From: Gavia stellata
Lineage: Eukaryota; Chordata; Aves; Gaviiformes; Gaviidae
DNA: 64,000 nucleotides
Direction: 5' to 3'
NCBI RefSeq assembly: GCF_030936135.1
Contig: NC_082595.1
Location: 15,141,930-15,205,929, forward strand
The number at the start of each line of letters is the position of its first letter. Position 1 is the stretch's first letter. Under the pieces are notes generated by a model. That model was given only the letters and a program-made list of their open reading frames with translations, was not told where the DNA came from and ran no database searches. Of this stretch, positions 1 to 11,605 are shown in pieces. Made by a program: the position numbers and the translations under genes.

Positions 1-544
1 TGTGATGCTTAAAAAGTTCAACACAAAATTGCTGCAGTGGTAAAGGAGGGTAATGATAGGTCTTCCACACAATGTGATCTGAATTGCCTAATGAAAAGGG
101 GACAAAATGACATATTTTTAATAATATTCATCACAACTATATAACTCAGGATAAAGAACTAGATGTCTTATATATGATCAAGAAAAGGAGGATGGTGAGT
201 TGGAAAAGGTCAAAAAGGGGAACAGAGATCACTGAGTAACCATGTATGTAACTAAGCAAGGTAATAAGTCTTGGTCTATTAGGCAGAAGGAATTCAGTAG
301 AAACAAAGAGGGCTTCCTTCCCACTGTTTACAGCAAAAGCTGTACTGGGATATACTTACCACTATGATGTCCTCATTACTTAAAAAATGGCAAAAAATAG
401 GAAATGGCTACAAAAAAACATTCCAAGAATATCTTAATATGTAAAATTTGAAAAGAAGATGAGAAATGGCTCAGAAAAGAAGTACTAAGAATGCCACGTG
501 TACCCCAGAGCAAAGCTTGACAGAGCTCCATTGATCTAGATGAT

Positions 545-690
545 GTGCAGAGGTCAAGAGATAACTTGGTCACAGTCTTTAAGTACTTGAGGGGCAGTAG
601 ATCCATGAAAGTAGAGGGCTCTTTAATTCACCAGGCATGGGCATAGTAAGATTTCAGACTTGATATGGGAGCTTAAGTGAAGTTGTATGA
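545..690 (+). mobile_element. Old CR1-like LINE fragment
   Basis: The run CACAGTCTTTAAGTACTTGA, followed by GGGGCAGTAGATCCATGAAA and then GAGGGCTCTTTAATTCACCAGG, follows the 3' part of CR1 elements. In CR1 consensus sequences a tail such as 'statacttgaaggg' precedes 'ggctcttttcagtggtgcc'. The copy is heavily diverged and truncated, and both edges are uncertain. Confidence 0.45.
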
Positions 691-2164
691 CCTGTCTTAC
701 ACATTTCTGCAGACCAAGCGATCAGTGACTACCTCTTCTATTGCCAGAAAACAGCCCTTTGCAACCTCCCCACAAAAAACAAGAGCAGCACTTCTACCAA
801 GAAGAAAATAAATACGACTGAAGGGTCAGCTCCCAAAGTCCTCACTCACGGCGAAATGGCAGAGATGTTCAGGGAAGGGTTACACCAGAGGCAAAACTGA
901 GTCAAGGTCTAAGGAGGATGAAGTTGTTTTCTTACAGCAACCTGCTTTTCCCTAAGTAACCAGGTAATCCACAGGTTTAGCTGAAGAGGTCAAAGTATCC
1001 CTGACACATATGCTCATCTGCAGTTCGCATTTCCTTTCATGTACCAACAGGACATGTAGCAATGGAAAAGATCTCATTTTATCTTATGTCCTTGCAACAC
1101 CAATACTGAATGGAAGTGCTAACGTCACTTCTCTGCAGGTTCTCCTCTGGGCCAGAAGAATCGGGCTGTTCATTTGCTCCATGATTGTTGAAGCTGCCTT
1201 CTTGCAGCCTGATCCCTACAGCTCGCCCACATTTCTGAAATACGCCAGAATTTAAAAGGTGAATCCACCTGTTGCATGCCTGACATGAGCATGCACAGAC
1301 TTAGGTGAAGACAACCCAGACCTCGGTTTGTCTTTTGTTTCAGTGTTTACCCAGCTATCATCACCACAACCACAACTGCAAATCATGTCTTTTCTAGTTT
1401 CTTGTGGGGTGATGTCATCTTGCAGCCCACCTCACGGTAACAGAAATGCTAAAATGACAGAGCCACTCTGTACCAGCTATATGGAAAGAGGGAGGTATTT
1501 AATTTAGAGGGAAGTTTGTTCTTGCTTAAGTAAAAACTAGTAACCCCAATGGCAATTTGGTTTGGGACTCTTTCTCCTATAATTGCATCCTACATTTGCT
1601 AGACAGGTCTTTGTTGAAAAGCTGAGCAATTTACCAAAGGAAAAGCAGCAGAGGTGACCCTCCTTTCTCTTGAAGGAGAAGGCAGTAGGAAAAACTAACA
1701 GAAGGAAAGCATAAATTTATTCTAAAATGTCTCTAGTAGACTGGCTTTGAAAGGTATCAATTACAACTGAAAAGGGGAGGGACTTTTTATTGCTATTTTG
1801 GAAGAATATCAGTTCTGAAGAAATGGATGTGCATGAGGATATTGCCTTAATACACAGAGCAGGCATAAATGACTATTCCAAAAATTATTGCATGGAAGTC
1901 TACCAGACTCTTAAGTCATCTAGCATTTTATACCATTTAGAAATGTATTTAGTGGAAGACAAGACTAGACAAAGGAGACATCAAGTTAATTTTAAAAGAG
2001 AAAACATCAAGGAAAATATCATGTTCTAGAAGTTGGAGGGCGAATGAATTGCATTTTAATTTCCTGCTCATATTACTTCAGGCTTCAGTCCACTGAAATC
2101 AGAGGCCTATGGGACTAGACACTGAAAAACACTTCTCCTTCCTGAAGAGCTGCTAATTAAATGC

Positions 2165-2300
2165 AGGAGGTGGCAGGACACCCAAAGTGATTTGCCCATA
2201 GGACAGGGGCAAAACCAGGTTTCAGAAGCCAGACCATGCCCTACTTCCAGTTCTCTCTGCTCTGCAACCAGCCGCGCTGTCAATGCCAGTAATAACTGGC
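2165..2300. mobile_element. MIR/CORE-SINE-like relic
   Basis: AAAGTGATTTGCCCATAGGA followed by GGGGCAAAACCAGGTTTCAG parallels the MIR core (aagtgacttgcccaaggtcac, then gagccaggattcgaac). It continues into a C/T-rich tail as MIR does. The copy is strongly diverged, and the call is by eye. Confidence 0.35.
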
Positions 2301-2950
2301 TCTTTAAAAACAATCAGACTTCATACCAAGGAGAAAGCTGTGAGAAATGCCTTTTTTGAGGAAGGCAGGGAAAAAGGATGCAGTCTGCCAACAAGTCAGT
2401 CTATTTTAGCAAGTGGACACATTACCCTGCTGTGAATAGGAGGCTAATGTACAAATGACAGGACACCTACCAACTGCAGCTCCTCTTTCTATGAAACATG
2501 AGACTTAGTTTAATTTCCTCTCTCATAACAAGCATTAAAACCCTTAAACTTGCATTTGTACCTTAAGCAGACTTGCACTTTTAATTTTAGCAAATCCAAA
2601 TGATCCTCTCATTGATGTCCCCAATGCCATAAGAGTAGGAATTATTGATATTGCCTGACTTTAATATTTTATGCCGCTGTGAAAATGGATAGCAGAGCCA
2701 AATCACAGCTCGCAACTAAATTATGAAGGTCATCTAAAAGAATGCCAAGCAACCAAAGTCTGCTTCCTCAGATCAAAAGAAGGTCTGCAAATTTTTGGTT
2801 GAGTTATACTTTCCTCTATTATTTATTAGTCATACACAGCTGAGCAAGGTTTGAAATAAAATACTGGAATCTGAAATGCATTCCAGGAAAAAGGCTTGCT
2901 GTCATCAGCACATGCTATTGGCTACAGCGTTTTGTAATGAACTGTAATTT

Positions 2951-2980
2951 TCTGTGACAAGCATTTACTTATGTCACAGA
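2951..2980. repeat. Inverted repeat TCTGTGACA / TGTCACAGA
   Basis: Two 9-bp complementary arms (2951-2959 and 2972-2980) are separated by 12 bases. It belongs to the same conserved-looking intergenic block. Confidence 0.75.
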
Positions 2981-3199
2981 TTTCAAACCAGCTTCTTGCA
3001 AAATACACCAAAGTAACCTCCAAGTGGCACTGCTAATTGCAAGCTTACTAGCTAAAAACACAAAGCGTAGCTGAAGATGGTATCCAAATGGTCACTAACT
3101 GCTGAAATGACTGATTTCTCAGACATATTTACAATTAAGGATCATATTCAATAGCTTACAACACCATCTATGATATCTGAGAAAAAATAGCATCTGTAG

Positions 3200-3218
3200 C
3201 ACAGCTGGAGCAGCTGTG
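3200..3218. repeat. Perfect hairpin of two E-box cores
   Basis: CACAGCTG and CAGCTGTG are separated by GAG, a perfect 8-bp stem with a 3-base loop. Each arm holds the E-box CAGCTG. It lies in a stretch that looks like conserved non-coding DNA. Confidence 0.8.
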
Positions 3219-4753
3219 TTGGAAAATCAATCATTGCCTGGCAACTGAACAACTGATTTTCCATCAATCAGTACACAAGGCATTCTGTTAGGTTTATAAA
3301 ACACATAAATTTGTTGCAGTATCTGCAAATGCAATAAGTGGGTTAGAAATGTAAGAGCAATAGATAAAAGACAGCTTTAAAGCAGCTATCAGGCTTAATA
3401 TGAAAAGAGCTGTATTTATGCATGCTGTAAATACAATATTATGGTAATGAACAGATGAACTGCTCAGTGTGATTAGCTCTGACAATAGATAGAGCCAAGA
3501 GTAATCCAGAAATGAGGACTTTTTATACTGTAGCAAACATCTTGTGCTACGCAAGTCTAATTCTTCTTTTTGAGAAAATAGCCATTCATGGAAACAGTTA
3601 CTCCCAGTTGTGCCAAGAACTCATAAATCCCTGTAAATTCCTGCAGCTTAGGCTTTTTTCTAGAATTTTATTGGCCTAACCGAGCCCATCAGCAATACTG
3701 CAAATCTTATCATTCTGTTGAGATTACACCACTTCTACAATAATTTCTCCAAGCTCGTTTTTAAAGGACAATAAAGATTGTAACTGTTCTTCTAACTCCA
3801 ACATAAAAGAAGTGAGGGTGGGGGAGTTATACCAGAAATTGTACAAGTTAGTACTGCAGCTATGATATTTTAATACTCATAAAACATAAGCCTATTGCCT
3901 AATGTCAAGCCAAAGGAACGGGCAGAGATGCATTTGTGTATAAAGTAACAGTCATAACTAGTCACATTACTCAACAGACCTGCGATAGTCAACTGCCCAA
4001 GCTGGCAATCCTTGAGAAGCTGATATCCTTCTCTTTGGACACTGCTGCCTCCATTTAGACATGGCCATCTGGAAGGCAGAAGTCTCTTCATATAGCCTTC
4101 CTATATCGGGTCGGGAAGCCCCAGCACTCCTGACTCTGTTTTATCCCAGAACACTTCTTAGGACCCCGGTACGCCCAGCCTTTCCTCTCTGTGCCCATCA
4201 ACCGTCCCCCCGTAGTACCAGGCTGGTCCGGAACTGTGGAATATGGCATGGTCTTATACAAATGCTGCTAACAGGAAGATCTACCGAACACACCTGAAAA
4301 ATTATATATTGCCTTAAGCATGCCTGATAGAAGAAAAATTACAATGCTTTAGATAGACATAGGGAGAAAAACCAATGCTCAGCATTGTGCAAATAACAAG
4401 GCAGTTGGTTATCAAAGTAGTCAGGCAATCATAGCCAAAATGACAAGGCAGGCGTTGGGAATTCCTCACAGTGGGAAGTTTCCAAATGCAAAACTGTGGC
4501 CAATCTTAATTACCATAAACCTGTTCTTAATCAGTATAATTGATAAAGCCCTTCACAAAGCAATCTTCCTCCATGTATCTGGGAGATACACAAGGAATAG
4601 CACAGAGGCAGTTTCCTGTAAAAGTGAGCCGTTTTCTAATTCAGGCATTTGATACAGTTATATCTAATCCTAGTAGGTCTACTGGTCACCATGACCTATA
4701 GTGGGTACTAAAACATTTTAAGGGCAAGAGACTATAGTGCTATATCAGGAGGT

Positions 4754-4778
4754 AAAAAAAAAAAAAAAAAAAAAAAAA
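4754..4778 (+). repeat. Poly-A run (25 bases)
   Basis: An uninterrupted run of 25 A. The bases upstream do not resemble a SINE, LINE or known mRNA, so I do not treat it as a retroposon tail. Confidence 0.9.
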
Positions 4779-6004
4779 GTAAGGCTGGTAAAAGGCAGCT
4801 TAATCTTTATATGATCCCCAGCTGTGAAATCCTACCTCATGGTGCTATCACATACAATCCTATAAAAACACAAAGACTGAAAGTTTCTGATTTACCCAGA
4901 CTGATCCAGGTAGCATGTCAGCAATAGAGAGAAATGACTCTCTAGCTTTTCTTTGACATTCACAGGTGCTGTCTTCTAAAACTGCTAAAAATATAGAACT
5001 GAGACCACAGCACTGAATGGGCCTTTGTGGAATGGTACTTAGAAAAATATCAGATGCTTGAAACAAAAACAATTTCATTGACTACTAAGAAATTCAAATA
5101 CTTTCATACTACTTTAACCCTCAAGAACATCTTCCCCCTAGTATTTTCAGGAATGTTGACACAGTATCCTTTTTTTTTTTTCTTTTTTCTAAATGTGATC
5201 TGTTTCTAGTTGCTGTTTTTCTACATATTTGGCTTTCCACACAGTTTATTAGTTTGACGGATGTGTAAATGGGACTGGGTATCTTTGAAGCCAAGAGCAA
5301 ATCTTTGTAGGAAAAAAGAAAAGTTAGGCTTAGAATGCCAAACAGGATTCAGACTTTCCACTAACTAAAGACTCCCAGTTAGCACTAGGTTTGCAGCCCG
5401 AAAGATAAAATTAAGTTGCAATGTATTTGTGAATACTTGTATACTCGAGAAATCTTTGATATTAGTTCCTACTGTAACAGACAAGAAAATGCAGAGGCAC
5501 ATTTTAATTACCTGTCAGGAACTAAATAAAAGATTTGTTTTATTGAATACTCCCTGTGTGTAATATAACTATGGAAACAAGTCTGAAATCCAATTGACTT
5601 TCTATTTACAGGCTCCTAAAGAGCTATTAAAACATAAAAGTGAACTACTTAAAACCTGTTTGAAGTTTTATTCTTCTTTAATGCATTTTTCACCTGTTTG
5701 ATGATTGTTTATACTTTGTAGCATGATGAACTGTGACATTTTTTGCCATTTCATCATGTTGAAGATTTTGCTATATTTAAATCAAAACATAACAATGTTT
5801 GCCACAAAAAAGCTGTCATTAGAAACCTGACCATGGCAAAAATGTGTTTTAAGCCAACAGTGACAAAGCTCTTCACATTCATTTTCAAGCTCTTATTTCA
5901 GCTCCATTTCAGATGCAGAGAACAGGGCACTTGCTGCACTGAAGAGGTGATCATCTAAACAAAGTAGTCAGATCAGAAAAGTAGTAAGAAAGGAACTGTT
6001 TTTA

Positions 6005-6110
6005 CTGCTGTTGTAAATATGGCAAATGGAAGCCTAGAAAGACAAGTGACTTTTGTGATAGTTCTTCAGGAAGCATAGGGCAAAGACAAGAGTGGAACTG
6101 TCTACTGACA
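6005..6110. mobile_element. MIR/CORE-SINE-like relic
   Basis: ATGGAAGCCTAGAAAGACAA, then GTGACTTTTGTGATAGTTCT, then TCAGGAAGCATAGGGCAAAG and GACAAGAGTGGAACTG follow the MIR order (gaggcacagagaggttaagtgacttgcc, caggaagt, ggcagagcc, ggaactg). The element is diverged. Confidence 0.35.
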
Positions 6111-6904
6111 CCCTAGTAAGCAGATAATCAGCTGTTATTTATGTGCCTATTAGTGAAGTGATGTGTACCACCTGATCATCTAAACCACAGCATTATTCTC
6201 TCTGAATAAACATCGTGAAATGCCATGTTGTTATATCCAACAATTTGGATTGTATCCTTATAGAAGATCAAATGTAAAATACTGGTCTCCATAGAGTGGA
6301 TATCTTGGGTCTCACCTTGAGCACACTTCCAAATCTATCCACAGCACAGTTCTGGTCTACTGAAACAGATGGAGGTCTTGGCTCTCTAGAGGATCAGAGT
6401 ATAATTTTTCAATTGTAAAATGCTTCACTTATTCATTTTGACCAATTCTTCCTGTTCCGGAACAGCTGAACTGACAACACAAACTCATATGCCAGTGAGA
6501 TCACGATTACCTACAGTGTTGTAGTTATTATTCAACCAGCATTACCATTCATTACTATTGACAAGTCCCAACACCTAGGATAAGCTTGTGGATGAATACC
6601 TGATGGCAGAAGTACATCTTGGGGGCAGAGGAAATTCTTTTAAAGTATTTTATTTTGGTTAGTTCCATGTCTTAGAAATACTCCGGTGTTTCACATGTAT
6701 ATTAGCTGAATGTAGTAACAAACAAGTAATGCTTCTATCATTACCCTGTTACTCTATCCTGGCAGGTGGTAACTTCCATTTACCTACACCATCCCTTCCT
6801 CAAGTATGGAATAGAGCCATGGGACATACCTACACAGGAAGTACTCAGACCTTTGGAAACTCCAGCTGATGTCAAGTACTAAAATACATGGCCCTGAACA
6901 TGTC

Positions 6905-6976
6905 ACTTACCTGAGCAGGGAAACTAGACTAGACAATCTCCAGTGGTGCCTTCCAGCCCCAATGATGCTGTGGTAA
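6905..6976 (+). mobile_element. CR1 LINE 3' end fragment
   Basis: The segment CTGAGCAGGGAAACTAGACT, then AGACAATCTCCAGTGGTGCC, then TTCCAGCCCCAATGATGCTG matches the CR1 3' end, whose consensus reads approximately ggactagatgatctccagaggtcccttccaaccc and closes with short gattctgtg-type repeats. Here the tail has decayed to a single GATGCTGTGG. It is a 5'-truncated old copy, as is typical for CR1 in birds and reptiles. Confidence 0.7.
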
Positions 6977-7477
6977 CACCCCCTCACTAACATGAGTTAC
7001 CATCAGCATGTCAGCCCTGTCCCAGCTCCCTACCCTGGCCTTCCACAGAACTTTAATCATGTTCAGAATTCCCAGTTCATCTCCCCAAAGGGTTTCCTAA
7101 AAACCTCAGGTGTGTATCAGTTCTCTCATACAATGGAGCTCTCCATAAAGCAGAGTTTGCCTCTTCAGGAGACAGAAATCTTCTTAGGGACGGGTTGAGC
7201 CCATGCAATGAACTCCCATGGGAAGGATAAACCTGCTTCCTGAGACTTAGTTCTACCATCTTCTGGCTCCAAGTGCAAGATGTTTCTTCTGCCTTGTGTT
7301 CTCCAATAGAAATAAAAAGCAAGATATACACATGCAAAACCAAATCCAATCTGACAAATGAATGTACCAAAACATAATATCCTATACACTTTTCATTCCT
7401 TCTCACAGAAGATGAGTGCAGACACATGATGGATTTCAATCATCAGACTGAACAGCTGGAGAACACCCAAACAGCTG

Positions 7478-7511
7478 GAGTGCACCTTTCAGTGCATCAA
7501 GGGGTGCACTC
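7478..7511. repeat. Inverted repeat GAGTGCACC / GGTGCACTC
   Basis: 9-bp arms at 7478-7486 and 7503-7511 with a 16-base loop. A direct repeat of ACAGCTGGAG lies just upstream, so the local structure is more ordered than its surroundings. Confidence 0.65.
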
Positions 7512-8879
7512 TAAGGAATTATGTAGACTGGAACTTGCAACCTGCCTAGCACTTACGGCAAACCATCAGTAAATAATAACAAGCATTGTTTGATCATTGT
7601 ACAAAGTCTTTTCTCTGCTAGCCTGAGGAGCAGGGAACAATAAGGTTGATTGTACACTGGGTGGTCCTGAGTTTTTCCTTTAATTACAGTAAAATGTATC
7701 CAAAAAAAGAACAATATAAAACAGTCTGCTTGGAAAAATCAAACCAGCAAATCATTTTATACACACTTATCTGCTTGCATGGTTTCACTTCCATTTGTTC
7801 ATTTTATTGCACAGAGAGGAGCAGGTGGGTCAAAGATATGTTTCTGACTGTTTAACCTTAACACTGCTAGCCCCAAGTCTTAGAGCCTGAAGTGAGATAC
7901 ACAGGGACATTTCTGTTAATTTTTCCTGTTTCAGTGTACTTCACTCATTAAGTCCCAAAGCTCCTGATAGTCATGTTGTTGGAATATCCTTTTCTCTTAT
8001 TGATGGAAACTACGGATATTGTAAAACTGAAGTTCTAGAAGACTTTTGCCATTCATGCTCTGCATTCAATTTGCCTTCTGAAAAATGGAGGTGTTGGCAG
8101 TAGTAGTCATGAGACTTTGTTGGAGAGTGGTGTGTATTCTCAGTGGCTTTTGATGTTTCAACCTATTCCTCCTTTGATGTGCCATAGCCCAAATACAACA
8201 TTATTTTGAACAAACAGCTTGTACCCTGCCCATTTGTATCTACACCTGAAGGCATGGATTGAGCACAGACACAGTCTTTTCCAGTAAGTAGGGGGAATGT
8301 CAATGTTTTCTTGGATGTTAGCTCAATTCAATTGTGTTTCCAAACTGTGTTACGCACATACAGACTGAGAGGGGCGGTTAGTTGGAAACCATCCACCAAA
8401 ATTTTGGAAGCTCTGCGTCGGTAGACTAGAACTATTCAGGATTGCGTATCACGTTAACCCCAAGGAAATTACCTTAAACAATTATCTAATTAGGCAGAGT
8501 TTTCTCTCTCTCTTTTTCCACTTATATCCCATCTCTACCACCATCCTAGCTGTCATCTCATTTGTAACAATCACCCAAGAGGCACATACGATGAGAAGTT
8601 CTTTGGCCAAGTCTCCCACTGCTTATACATAAATGACAGATTTGAAACCCATTACAAAATTCCTTCATTCCTGCATTCCTAAGACAGCCCAAAATACTCA
8701 GTCCTATTATGTGACATCTGCCTTCTGCTACGAAGATGGGAAAGTCATTCAGCTCACAAAAACTGCTGAACAAATTGTTTGGAAATTTTACATGCATATG
8801 CTAATACACTCGCTCTGCTTAGGTGGAGGTGCTCCCTGTAGCACCACTGATTATCAGATTATCTAGAAGACACCACATT

Positions 8880-9480
8880 TTTAATTTAGCTCCGTTTTTT
8901 ATAAGCTATGCTAATAAAATCTGCACCCCATGGAAACCCCCTGCTCATTAGCCATTACCCAGCCTCAGGCAGCACAAGTCTGTTTACATTACAAATAAAA
9001 GATAAAATATGCTCATTGCCAGCTTCCCCCTTCCCGAGGGACACTTGTCATGAATCTATCTTGAAAAACTATCTCTTCACTACTCTCCCCTGACTTCCCC
9101 TTGCCCCAGGACACTTTGCCTTCATTTATCTCTTTCGGACTTAACAAACCACTACAACTACCTTAGATCAATTTCTCAAATCACAGTTTAATTATTTAGA
9201 AGGAAGTGAGCTTTTGCTCTCCATTAAAACAACAATCCCTACCCCCAAGGAACAACATTAAATCATTGTTTAATCCTTATTACTGCCTTAGGCCTCCCTT
9301 GGTACTGCAGTGTTGTTGAAACTTCATTTCAATATTTACCACTGAGATCACTTAAGGGCTGTCAGCTTTAATAAAATTTTATCAATTGGATACTTATATT
9401 ATTCACAGTTTCATAAAAATAACAAGACCTGCCTTGGTATTTCACTCATATATGGGCTAATTCCTTTGACTGCTAAGGGA
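8880..9480. promoter_or_regulatory. Candidate conserved non-coding element in the SRBD1 downstream flank
   Basis: The stretch has no coding frame and shows a dense mix of developmental-factor-like strings: a forkhead-like GTTTACATT at 8982, CTGTCAGCTTTAATAAAATT near 9360, TATCAATTGGATA near 9380, and repeated TAAT cores. It lacks repeat resemblance. The call is by appearance; conservation was not measured. Confidence 0.25.
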
Positions 9481-9873
9481 TTTCATTTTATTAGCATTTA
9501 TATATAGTGTGAGTGATTTTTTAAACTGATATATATTGCATGAAGTTAGTAAACAGCATCATACTAAGTTACATGAATTTTAATATATGCATCACTAAGT
9601 TTACAACTGCAATACACACAAATAAACCAACAAGGCAGATTTCACTGTGCAGCCTCCTAAAAAGCCCGATCTTTAAAGAGATTTTTCTATCTCAAATCCT
9701 TTCTGCAGAGTATAGGTTAGTGACAACTCTCTGTGGTGTGTACGCAATAAAGATATCCCAGATTCTTGGTTTGCAGAGGGTTTTGCTGTCAAAGAAGATG
9801 CTAAGACTTCCCACATTCAATAAAACAAAGCACAATTTGACAGGGAATGTACCAGCTCAATCAATAGGCTAGC

Positions 9874-9890
9874 AGTAATACAGTATTACT
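9874..9890. repeat. Inverted repeat AGTAATAC / GTATTACT
   Basis: 8-bp arms around a single A, in AT-rich intergenic DNA. Possibly incidental. Confidence 0.6.
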
Positions 9891-11539
9891 TCATATTACC
9901 TCTCAGATCAGAGGAGTGAACTATCCAAGTCTGAAAAAGGAATTTCCAGAGAGTTTCGATATTTAGCTATACTCATTTAAGTAGGAATGGCCAATTTCTA
10001 TGCACTCCTCCAAGTCCTTTGTGGACGAGGGAGATTCCTGGAATCATCCAGCTACAGCTTCAGCCCAAGCACTTCCTAAATTTCTCTGGCAAGTGAGTAG
10101 TTTGTTGCTGCATCACTAACAATACCATGACCTGTTTAAAGCTAGAAGCTACAGTTCCTGTGGTCTCAGGTCTGCGATATGTTCCTCTAAACATGCATAG
10201 TGCCATAAGACAGATCCCTCTTTGGACTGGTACTATTGGCAGATTCAGCGCTACGCTTTTGAGATGATCAACTTTGTGCAGACTTCTCAGACAACTTCTT
10301 TATCATATGGTAGAACTGTATTCTTTCTGTTAGAAGAATGGACAAAGTTTTCCCCAAGTGGATGTGAATTTATACTTTAGAGGCAAAGATACTGCACTGT
10401 ACATTAAGAATAATTAATGCATTGCAAGTCTGAGAAATTTGCACAGAAGGGGTAATGACTACATCGAACAGTTCAGTGGAAGAGGAGAAAAATTTATATA
10501 CTTTCAAAATGAGGTATTACAGAGCAACTAACATTCCTAAGAGTATTCATGTCTATCCATTCTGCCTTTGCCTGAAAATGTCTTCCATTCCACCCCCATA
10601 CTTCCTTTTAGACTTGCCCCCCCTTACCATCCTTACCATCATCCTCTTAGCCCTATTTTTAATAGGTTCTCTCTCTTCTAGCAGCCAACTTTCTTCTGTT
10701 TTCCATTGCTTTTCAATTTTTGACCTTCATCAAATCTCTCTTGAAAATATCAAAGGACTTGCTGTTTCTTGCAGATAACTTTGGCTCTTTCACCAATTTT
10801 AAACCTCTCTGACTGCAGAGCCTATGTATTTAAAGAACCTAGGTAAAACTTTGGGGGGAAAAAAAAAAAGTAGAAGACTTAGAAGATCCTCATTCATTTT
10901 ACATAATGAATCATACACTGAGGATGCTGAGTGTGAAAATGTCAATTATTTAGAGGTCTGGATGCTGTTAAGTCACTTTTGGATATAGAATTCTTGACAG
11001 CTTTCCTATACATAGTCAGGAATAACTATTTAGAAATTGCATGAAACTGGACCAGATTGAATAGGAAGAATGTCCTCTTCCTATGGAATAACATCAGCTA
11101 CTGCATTTTAAATTGAGACCTTGCCGCCTTGCTTTAATCTGAATTCACTTCAGAACACTGACTAAGGTGCCGAAGTCAACTGGCTGCTTGCAAATCCTCT
11201 ACCACTACTTACTTATCTTCTGTGAGCAAGGCTGGATTTTGCATTTAAGAAGTGATGAGAAAAGTCAATTAAAAAAGAAAACAAGGAACTATTTGCATTA
11301 CACTTCTTCAAATTCAGCATCATTTGCAAAACAAACTTTGCCAATTATAAGTGACCAAATCTGCTACACTCATACTTCCTGCACTCAAGTGTGCAGACTT
11401 TCAGTCCCTTGCCAAAACCAGTGATTTCAATTTTTACAATGGTAAGGAAAGAATGCTTGGAAAACATCACTGGTTCAGCTTAGATGGTAGGATGAGTTAG
11501 CACCCACAGTCATTTACAAAATGAGAGCCACAGCTGCAC

Positions 11540-11605
11540 CCCATTCCTGTTGATGTTGGTGGAAATTCTGCCATCAGCTTCAACTGGAGCCAGGTTGTGT
11601 CTATG
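11540..11605. repeat. Ancient dispersed repeat copy with a GACTTCAATGG-like core
   Basis: TCCTGTTGATGTTGGTGGAA, ATTCTGCCATCAGCTTCAAC and TGGAGCCAGG resemble a very old interspersed repeat common in reptiles and birds, in which a cccattgacttcaatgg unit and its complement flank a short aaattctgccattg spacer. I do not have a firm name for the family. Confidence 0.35.

Larger units (their letters stand above)
2560..3260. promoter_or_regulatory. Candidate conserved non-coding element with two inverted repeats
   Basis: Non-coding and repeat-free by eye, with balanced composition and two clean inverted repeats (2951-2980 and 3200-3218). It holds several TAATT and TGATTT-type motifs. Conservation was not measured. 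Confidence 0.22.

Noticed and set aside
4754..4778. Poly-A run as the tail of a retroposed gene copy
   Set aside because: The preceding bases match no mRNA or SINE I recognise, there is no target-site duplication by eye, and poly-A retroposition is rare in birds.
7077..7439. 120-codon minus-strand open frame next to the CR1 fragment
   Set aside because: No similarity to CR1 reverse transcriptase or other proteins; a second overlapping frame in the same strand is equally open, as expected by chance.
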